64,000 bases of DNA. Origin: Triplophysa rosa. Taxonomy: Eukaryota; Chordata; Actinopteri; Cypriniformes; Nemacheilidae. Location: contig NC_079898.1 of the NCBI RefSeq assembly GCF_024868665.1, positions 10,973,458-11,037,457 of the forward strand, written 5' to 3'. Positions 57,086 to 64,000 of the stretch are shown here, one piece after another (the first letter of the stretch is position 1; each line of letters begins with the position of its first letter). Both the position numbers and the translations under genes were made by a program. A model generated the notes under the pieces. The model ran no database searches and was not told the DNA's origin. It saw only the letters and a program-made list of their open reading frames with translations.

Positions 57086-58771
57086 CTGTTGATGCAAGAT
57101 GGATTACTTCAGCGGATAACAAAAATGTCTGGCACAGAAATATACCAGCTAGTACTCCCTTCCAAGTTTCGAGCCACAGTTCTCCAAGCTATGCATGATG
57201 ACTTGGGTCACCTCGGTAGTGAGAGGATCACCGATCTTTTGAGAAGTCGGTTTTATTGGCCAAAGATGGCTATTCATGTGCAAGAATATGTGAAGAATTG
57301 TGGTCCCTGTGTCACTCGCAAAAGTCCCTGTCAAAGAGCAGCTCCGTTACAACAAATAGCAAGTAGTGGCCCTATGGACTTGGTCTGTATTGATTTCTTA
57401 GCTGTGGAGCCAGACTCCAAGGGTATAAGCAATGTGCTAGTAGTCACAGACCATTTCACTAGATACGCCCAGGCTTTCCCAAGTAAAAACCAAAAAGCTC
57501 TCACTGTTGCGAAAATTCTGGTTGAGAAGTACTTCATACATTATGGACTTCCTGTGCGCATACATTCCGACCAAGGTCGCGATTTTGAGAGTAGACTTAT
57601 CAAAGACATGTTGAGCCTGCTAGGTATCAAAAAGTCACGAACATCACCATATCACCCACAGGGTGACCCTCAACCAGAACGGTTTAACCGTACCCTTCTT
57701 GCCATGCTGGGAACACTAAATGCTGAGAAAAAACGGAACTGGAGCCAGCAGATACCTTATCTGGTTCATGCATACAACAGTACCAGAAATGATGCCACCG
57801 GTTATTCCCCTTACTTTCTTATGTTCGGTAGGGAGGCGAGACTACCAGTGGACATATGCTTTGGGACCTCACCTGATGGAATGTGTGACAAAACTCACTC
57901 ACAGTATGTTGCTAAGCTGAAAGAAGACATGAAATGTGCTTACCGGTTAGCTGCTGAAGAGGCTGACAAGGTTCACCAGCGTAACAAAAGATCCTATGAC
58001 AAAAGAGTGGTTTTCCAAGCGGTGGACTCAGGAGACCGTGTGTTAATCAAGAACCTGGGGATCAAAGGAAAACACAAACTGCAACCAAAGTGGAATCCTG
58101 TCCCATACATTGTCAAAAGAAAGCTTCCCAATCTGCCTGTCTACCAAGTCCTACCTGAAACAGGGAAAGGTGGGGTGAAAGTACTCCATAGGGATCATCT
58201 CTTGCCAATAGGGAATCTGGTGAGGCTGCCAACTGTGGAGGCGCTGGAGAATAAGCCTGTGAATAGAAAAAAACATCAGATTGGTAAGCGGAAAACCAGC
58301 TCCACTCTTCCCACAACTATAAACAGATATTTATCCTCTTCAGAGATGTCATCACAGTCTGATTGTGAAGTTGGGCAAAAACCCTACAAATCTTACCTAG
58401 AGGGTCTGTTACAAAAACGTCGTGCCTTGACCAAGCTACAAGAGCCAACAGCTGAGGAAGAGCAAGTGATACCCGAGGCTGTGTATATGGATGAAGACGG
58501 CTCCTCAGTGGGTTCGCCGAGTGTTGAAAGTGATGATTCAAGCCCCAACAGTCCTGTTGATGAAAATGACACAGAGCAGTCAGGGAACAGTAGTGAAGCG
58601 ATGGAGGACATAAGTGAGCATATAGAACCCATTAGGGAGAAGAGAAAAGTAAAGCCAGTCATTAAGCTCACGTATGATAAACCAGGGAAAGCCAGAGATC
58701 AACCAATAACCATAGTTCATAGAGGGGTGGTTATACAGATTGGGAAGGGATCCCGGCATGAGAGATATTAA
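57086..58771 (+). pseudogene. Gypsy integrase, continuous to the C terminus
   Basis: Same frame as the RT part after the TGA at 57083-57085; open to TAA at 58769-58771. It begins with an HHCC zinc-binding domain (H and H in MHDDLGHLG, C and C in KNCGPCVTRK). The catalytic core has aspartates in DLVCIDFLAV and IHSDQGRDFES and the glutamate in GDPQPERFNRT, with 35 residues between the second D and E. A GPY/F-like module follows (WNPVPYIVKRK, VLHRDHLLPI), then an acidic Ser/Asp-rich tail of about 150 residues. No lesion inside the domain. Produced only as part of the polyprotein in life, hence non-functional here. Confidence 0.9.
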
Positions 58772-58847
58772 AGCCATTCCGCCATTAGACTGGAAAGTTT
58801 AGGTAAAAGTCTGAATAGGGACATCCAGACGTTTAAAGGGGGGAGGG

Positions 58848-60160
58848 TGTAGCCCTGAGTGTGGCTATACTTCTTATACAGTGGGGTGTTAAACAAACAA
58901 TAATTTATTTTCCTTTTATTTTCAATGTATATTGTTTGTTTCCTGGGTTTAAATATGTATATGTTCCTTTGAGGGGTTACAATGAAGAGAAAATGTATTA
59001 AGTGTAAGTTTATGAAGACATTGTACTGTTGCTTTAATTTACGTACCTGCTGTTGAAGGTCAGGATTGGTTGAACTGTTGGGAGGGCGGGACGAGAGCTA
59101 GCTGGGAAGAGAGAGACGCGGTAATGTAATGAAATAGTGCCAATCTTACGGTTGTCGACAAGATAACTACTTAAAAGTTGGTATAACTATTAAGTAAGAT
59201 GTAGGAGATAGCAATTTCTCCTGTTGATATTAATGTAATTTGTAATTGCCTCTGCTTTTTACGAAACGGAGCTGAGAACGACGTGAGAGACATTCGAGTT
59301 CGCTGCAGTGAAAAACAAAAGTGTATCGAGTCTCTTACCGGACATTCTGCGGAGATAAGTATCCAGATAGCGCCCTGAGATACCGGAGATTCTCAGTGGT
59401 TCCTCTGGCTTCAGGGACCTGTGCGCTGAACCGCTGTTGGATTTATTGAACGGGTTGCTCTCGTTCTGCGGAGACGTGGTTAAGTGTACGGCCTGAACGT
59501 TCATCTGCAAAGGTAACCACCATCTTGTTTATGTTGCTCATCGAGTGAAGCGGCACGTTGTAATGCCTCACCGCACGCCAGCGTCGTATCAGGCCTGCAA
59601 CGTTTACGTTCTTTTCCGTTTGCATTTTTGAACATTGATCGACTCCTGGGACATTTACTTGAACTTTGAGCTTGAATTTGAAAGAAGAGACGTGGGTATA
59701 TCTGTTATTACTGGGTGTTTGAATACTGTTGAGATGCTGTAAATGGTAACTGTTTTATTTCACAGCCTACTAACAGTTAAAGGTGGGGTGTGCACTTCTG
59801 AAGTATTGTTTGAGATTCACTAACTACAAGGTTTGTGCTGAAATAATATAGTTTGAGAGGGTTTGATAAGCAGTCTAGTGTTACTTACTTATTTGATCCA
59901 AAACCAAGTGTTTCATGTAGTGGTGTATTGTCATTTTTCTGCTTTGTTGTTTATTTTATACATTGTTTATTAAATCCTGTTTGGATTTACTATTGCAGGT
60001 GGGTTTACTTGTAATTTAGCAGTTGCTTTACTTGAGGGTATCCCAGAACAAGAAGGTTTGTTAATACAAAGACCATAATATCTATAAGATTGTAGAGAGA
60101 TCTAAAACTTAAAGAACCTAGGGCCCATTCCAATTTACCTTAAGGGAGTAGGGCGCTACA
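58848..60160 (+). repeat. 3' LTR of the gypsy element (1.3 kb)
   Basis: Starts TGTAGCCCTGAG right after the polypurine tract and ends GGGCGCTACA, giving TGTAGC/GCTACA inverted tips. 1313 bases, long for a gypsy LTR. A TTTATTAAATCC near 59970 may serve as poly(A) signal. The matching 5' LTR is not in the window, so divergence-based dating is impossible. Confidence 0.7.
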
Positions 60161-60257
60161 CTTAGACATATATATATTCATACATTTATTGCATAACAGA
60201 AATAAACAGGTCTAGTTGGATCTCATAAATATCTTAAGTAATAAGTTTGAGAATATC

Positions 60258-60660
60258 TTAAAATAAGTTTGAGAAGAACACGGGAATAACAAGGATAACA
60301 CGGTTATTATAAATCTCCTTAACGGTGGAATGTCGCAATTGCTGCTCTTTCCAAATAGCCATGCACGTTAGATGCTCTTTACTGTTAGCATGTCTGCAAA
60401 ATCCTTTCGTCTTATCTGTTGCATGTTTCCAATTGCTAAAACCAGTGGTTGTAAACACAGAGTCACTTCCACCAAATTTCCGACAGGGAAAACAAAATGC
60501 CGAATCAGTTTTCTCTGAATACTCAAGCCATTCTCTATCTTTGTACCAATTAGCTGAAAATGATCGCTTACAGCCAGTCTTATGTTATAGTTTTTTTCGA
60601 AACTGTTTGAGACGAACCTGGGCTGGCTTGTCTTTGCCAAGGTTCTCTGGCACACATAAC
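60258..60660 (-). pseudogene. hAT transposase fragment with TTF-type zinc finger
   Basis: - strand remnant of the N-terminal region of a ZMYM1/TTF-type hAT transposase. In one frame it reads SANWYKDREWLEYSEKTDSA, then the FCFPC pair (near 60483-60497), then TTGFSNWKHATDKTKGF and HANSKEHL, which is the TTF finger C-x2-C, W and H-x-H spacing. A TAA at 60585-60587 breaks the upstream part (PENLGKDKPAQVRLKQF). The frame ends at 60258. The catalytic domain is absent, probably removed or displaced by the gypsy insertion. Confidence 0.65.
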
Positions 60661-62159
60661 GGTGATGGCTAGTCATCGTTACTTTTGGTGGGCGGAGTGA
60701 CAGCGGTGAGTGGCGAAGAGGGCCTACGTCGTTGTCCACACTGCAAACTGTCGGTTCTTTTTTTTACTCCAGTTTCGAATGTCCATGATGAAACGTTAAT
60801 GCATTGCAATTTGCAATCGTGAAATTACGCACGTAGCCTGCCTGCCCTGTGTGCTTTCCGTACGTAATGGTCTGAGCACGATATATGAAACAACCAATCA
60901 AAATGCAACTTTGCCAAACAGAATGTCCTTAACTAAATATTAATTTGTATTTTAATATGCACAGTAGAAATTCAATACAGTTCACAAATGAAATTTATAA
61001 ATAAGATGTTAAAAAAATCTCATTAATTAAAATTCAGATTAATTTTGATCTGAGGGGGCGGGTTAATCCCAGCGAGGGGGCAACGCCCCCTCACCCCCCC
61101 TGTGGCGCCGGCCCTGGCCATGTCTGAGACTTTTCTTATGCGCGCTTCGGATCTTCTCACAGCGCGCAAGCGAGTGTTCTTCTGCATCATCTGGCACTTA
61201 AATGTTTAAATTGGCAAGGCTTGAATGAGTGTAGTTTAAACAGCAACATGTGCTGTTCAGGTCTCACCTGCACTCGCGCGCTCACAACACCCGGGTGATG
61301 AAAGCATAAATGACTGGTCATATTACAGCATACGTCAATCCTATTGAAATTTGTCTACGTTATTTGATTTGTTGTAGGTATTAAATGTGTATCCATCGAC
61401 AAACATACATTAGCTGAACTTTGTCAGTCTGTTTTACGCATTATAATTTCTAACGAACCACATTATAAATGCGTCGTCAGATTTAAGATGAGCCACAGTC
61501 CAACGTTGAACCATTGGTGGAGAACCGTGCGGTAAAATTTTTTACTGAGAACCGTTACACTCCTAGTGAATTCTTATCTTATTGTGACAAACATTATATC
61601 ATTGGAATGTCTCTAGAAAACATATTTCATCACCGTTTTATAGAATAATGTGTGTAGGAAGAGTAATTGTTTATTTTTTTTAAAGTGGGCTTTCCCTTCT
61701 CACAGTATGGTTTCATACAAATTTATTGTTTTGATTTTGTTCCTGTGCTTGTGTATTTTTTCATTGTGTCTGTTAATTGGAAAAGTTAAAAAAGCATCTC
61801 AATGTCTGTTGTGGTCAAATTTCAGATCAAGTGTTAAAACCAATGGAAAGCGTATGGGATTTTTGCAATATTGCAGCTAAAAAACTCACAGACACATCAA
61901 AATTTGATGTATCAAGACCAAACTTGATACAACAATTGGTGATCCTTGAGACTTTGCCTCATGAAATTTTGGGGCTGATCCGTAATCCTTTTAAATTATT
62001 TTTTATAAAAGAAAAACAAACCTATTATAGGTTTTTCTTAATTAAAATAAACATAGCAAAATCACTTCTTTTTTTGTGATTTCCTTTCTTTTGCAATAAT
62101 CTGCTAATTTTCTTCTTTCAAAAAAGAATTCATGAGTTACAGCCATTTTAGTGCCAACA

Positions 62160-62365
62160 GTGGATTTTCACGTGTAGGCTCAAAAAGGGCTGCGCCAGTG
62201 AAGAGTTTCAATTTTATTCCATTTTGCTGGAATGATGGCATTCGATGCGAGTCTTTACGTTTAGTGTTCTCAAATTACTTCACCTTCGCTTTACAAAGCT
62301 TGCATATTGCATTCGTCTTGTCAAGCTCCTTCTTACCATAGAGTTGATAAAATCCGAAGTTTAAA
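62160..62365 (-). pseudogene. BED zinc-finger remnant of the outer hAT
   Basis: - strand sequence reads FGFYQLYGKKELDKTNAICK then LCKAKVK. The CxxC pair at 62293-62304 and the AKVK are typical of BED fingers of ZBED-like hAT transposases. TAA at 62275-62277 follows at once. Beyond it NTKRKDSHRMP loosely continues the expected NTTNLRxHL part. Non-functional. Confidence 0.5.
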
Positions 62366-62625
62366 AACTTTCCCTCGCTAAAATGGTGGGACGGGGTGTA
62401 TTTCTTTTAGCAACGCCATCGCTATTGCTGAGTTTAAGGTGTGCGGTCTCTCTACTGTCTGGGTGCCGCACCGCTCTCGCAAAAAAAGTTCTGCCTTTTT
62501 TTTCCGACAACATCAACAATTGTTATTTTAACTATAAAAACGATTTTTGGAAATCTGTGAATCGATAAGAATCGCTAGAAGACTGAATCGCGATTCATAT
62601 GTGAATCGATTTTTTCACCCACCCC

Positions 62626-63696
62626 TAGTGTTGTCAAAAGTACCGGTACTTCGGGTCCAAGTCGGTACCTAAAAATAAAAAAAGTTGTCGGTACCTAATT
62701 TTCATAAGACCTGGTACCACCGACGTACCGGGTCAACCGGGTACTGATGCTCTGTCTGACAGGTTGTCAGTCGGAAACTTTTTATAGACACAATAAGACG
62801 TGATGAGCGGATAAGCGCGGCTCCGATCCACAAGAGATGCGCACAGAAATACTTCAGATTAAAGTCATATCACGAAGAAAACGAACACAGTTTTGTGGTG
62901 AAACGAGGAAGCATCCGGATTTAAGTTAACAAGTTCAAGCGGTAAGTTTCAAATTCTGTTCGCGTTTGCATTATGAATGTTGTAGCATATGTTAAATTAA
63001 AGATTACGTTAAAACAAACGTCCCTGTTTGCGTGTTAATTTGTTAGCGCCAATGCTAATCCAGTCAAGTGTCCTTATTAACCATTTAACGCTTTTATAAC
63101 TGTAATGGGGTAAAAAAGTGGGAGGACAGGATGGGGTTTACAGTACCTATTTTATATAGGCCTATCTGAAATCTATGTGCTAGAAAACTAGCATACTAAC
63201 TGTATGACTAGCAATGTGTATGTCTTGGATAGATAACTCTATTAGGTTTAAAAAACCACATTTAAACTAAATAAAAATCTATCTGTTGCATTTATTATTT
63301 TAATATACAGTTACCTTAATGTAAGTAATCTTGTGTAAATGCAGTATAAAAACTGAGGTTTGTTCTAATATTGCATATGCATGTTTGTTCAGTCAGTTGA
63401 CTTACTGAAGTTTATTCTATTTGTCTTATACAGCAGCAGACTGAGGAGGATGTTCATCAGCATGAAAGACCCCAGTGAGCACACAACAGTTTCAGCAACA
63501 ATTAACTTATACTTCATGTATACAAAATGGCATTGCTTTCTATACATTTATATTAACAATGAGCTTTATTAATAAAATTGTGTTTCAATTAGCATGTACT
63601 GGTGTTTTGCTTTGGTACCGAAATTGGTACCGAGAACCGTGGAATTTTACTGGTATTGGTACCGACTACTGAAATTTTGGTACCGTGACAACACTA
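62626..63696. mobile_element. hAT-like element (TAGTGTTGTCA type)
   Basis: The left TAGTGTTGTCAAAAGTACCG and inverted right TAGTGTTGTCACGGTACCAA pair, both followed by GGTACC words. The host sequence CACCCCTA precedes (62620-62627, its TA shared with the element) and follows (63697-63704). It is thus inserted in the last bases of the outer hAT. Non-coding, about 1.07 kb. Confidence 0.8.
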
Positions 63697-63736
63697 CACC
63701 CCTAAGGGCACTGCAGCTGACAGACGTTACAAATAA

Positions 63737-64000
63737 ACAAATCAATTTTGCCACAATATTTTTTAGATATAGACAAGAGGTTATAGAATAATAATTTAAT
63801 GAAAAAACAATCTTGACAAAAATGTTTTTTTTATATTCCTGAAAACGTTGCAGTGCGACATCCGACGGGATCTCCCAGACCGCATCACAAATATTCTGGC
63901 CTGTGCCCTTTGGTAAAATAAAAAATTGTGATATTTCAGTTTCAAACACTGGTTCCAGCTTCCACAACACACAAAGAACAGAGCTCCAGAACGTTGACTG
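63737..64000. other. Flank of the nested block
   Basis: Unique-looking sequence. A - strand frame (63970 down) reads LWKLEPVFETEISQFFILP, which looks protein-like but is not recognised and is too short to call. Confidence 0.25.

Larger units (their letters stand above)
54947..60160 (+). mobile_element. Ty3/gypsy retrotransposon: pol plus 3' LTR
   Basis: Best preserved element in the window. Pol (RT, RNase H, integrase) occupies 54947-58771. Then come a polypurine tract AAAGGGGGGAGGG (ending 58847) and a 3' LTR (58848-60160). The 5' LTR, gag and protease are missing. Upstream lies an unrelated LTR-like sequence. The clade within Ty3/gypsy was not assigned. Confidence 0.88.
54464..61116 (-). 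mobile_element. Third hAT transposon with TTF-finger transposase remnant
   Basis: The right terminus reads, inverted, CAGGGCCGGCGCCACAGGGG, a typical hAT end. The proposed left terminus is CAGGGAAAAGGGAC at 54464. The octamers outside, GCTATGTT (54456-54463) and GCCATGTC (61117-61124), agree at 6 of 8 with only transitions between them. Left-end similarity is short, so that boundary is tentative. The - strand transposase fragment at 60258-60660 belongs to it by position. Confidence 0.5.
54380..61565. mobile_element. Second hAT transposon (TAGGGGTGTAA type)
   Basis: The left TAGGGGTGTAATGGTTCAAA and inverted right TAGGAGTGTAACGGTTCTCA pair. GTGAATTC is repeated exactly at 54372-54379 and 61566-61573. 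It lies within the outer hAT and encloses the gypsy element and probably a third hAT. Confidence 0.85.
54192..63704. mobile_element. Outer hAT transposon (TAGGGGTGGG type)
   Basis: Left end TAGGGGTGGGAATATTTTGG. The inverted right end TAGGGGTGGGTGAAAAAATC is found at 62627 and, after a later insertion, its last CACCCCTA is repeated at 63697-63704. AGGGCACT occurs exactly at 54184-54191 and 63705-63712, the 8-bp hAT duplication. Both ends carry ATCGATTC/GATTCGAT words. A BED-finger transposase remnant lies near 62293. Most of its present length is later insertions. Confidence 0.85.
53791..63731 (-). mobile_element. Solo LTR, split by later insertions
   Basis: The left part 53791-54191 starts TGTCACGAACTGC. 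The right part 63713-63731 ends CAGACGTTACA. Together they make an LTR of 420 bases with TG and CA ends, flanked by an exact 5-bp duplication AATAA (53786-53790 and 63732-63736). On the - strand it carries a GGATTAAAGCTGC polyadenylation-type signal near its end. Everything from 54192 to 63712 was inserted later. No pol or gag of its own remains, so it is a solo LTR of a gypsy- or ERV-type element. Confidence 0.8.

Noticed and set aside
63737..63970. Host exon on the - strand
   Set aside because: Protein-like wording but no recognised family, no clear splice sites, and cut by the window edge.

Overview
The window reads as nuclear DNA of a teleost fish, most likely a cyprinid. It has intron-containing vertebrate gene structure, AT-rich intergenic DNA, and a dense mix of fish transposons: hAT, PIF/Harbinger and foldback MITEs, Rex1 and L2 LINEs, DIRS and Ty3/gypsy retroelements, and a tRNA-derived SINE. 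There is no bacterial operon, CRISPR array or phage. The species call is inference from repeat style; no database was searched.

Only one host gene can be supported: a three-exon AP5S1 orthologue (sigma subunit of the AP-5 adaptor complex) on the + strand. Its coding exons are at 1045-1214, 1670-1961 and 5733-5861 and give a complete 196-residue protein. Its second intron (3.77 kb) is swollen by transposons. From about 5.9 kb to 64 kb no further host exon is convincing. This long stretch is gene-poor and shaped by transposable elements.

The repeat landscape falls into blocks. (1) 2.2-5.3 kb: nested elements inside the AP5S1 intron. (2) 8.4-18.5 kb: foldback elements nested in one another, carrying a dead Rex1 LINE and a long L2 LINE, both on the - strand. 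(3) 20-24.3 kb: an inverted-repeat pair about 2 kb apart and a near-perfect hairpin. (4) 26.9-28.9 kb: a hAT copy carrying a Harbinger MITE with clean TAA duplications. (5) 32.0-34.7 kb: hAT within hAT, with a SINE and two MITEs. (6) 37.3-43.1 kb: a decayed DIRS retrotransposon (+) joined directly to a truncated gypsy element (-). (7) 48.9-49.8 kb: an LTR-element remnant. (8) 53.8-63.7 kb: the most striking block. A solo LTR (duplication AATAA) is split by a hAT (AGGGCACT), which holds a second hAT (GTGAATTC). That one probably holds a third hAT with a TTF zinc finger, which in turn holds a nearly intact gypsy pol and its 1.3-kb LTR. A further hAT sits inside the right end of the outer hAT. 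Most levels can be ordered in time from their flanking duplications.

The elements are largely decayed: in-frame stops, frameshifts, missing gag or recombinase, and one damaged RT active site. The gypsy pol at 54.9-58.8 kb is the best preserved, with only two in-frame TGA stops. The genes do not form a pathway. The biology here is one conserved endosomal-trafficking gene next to a layered record of transposition.
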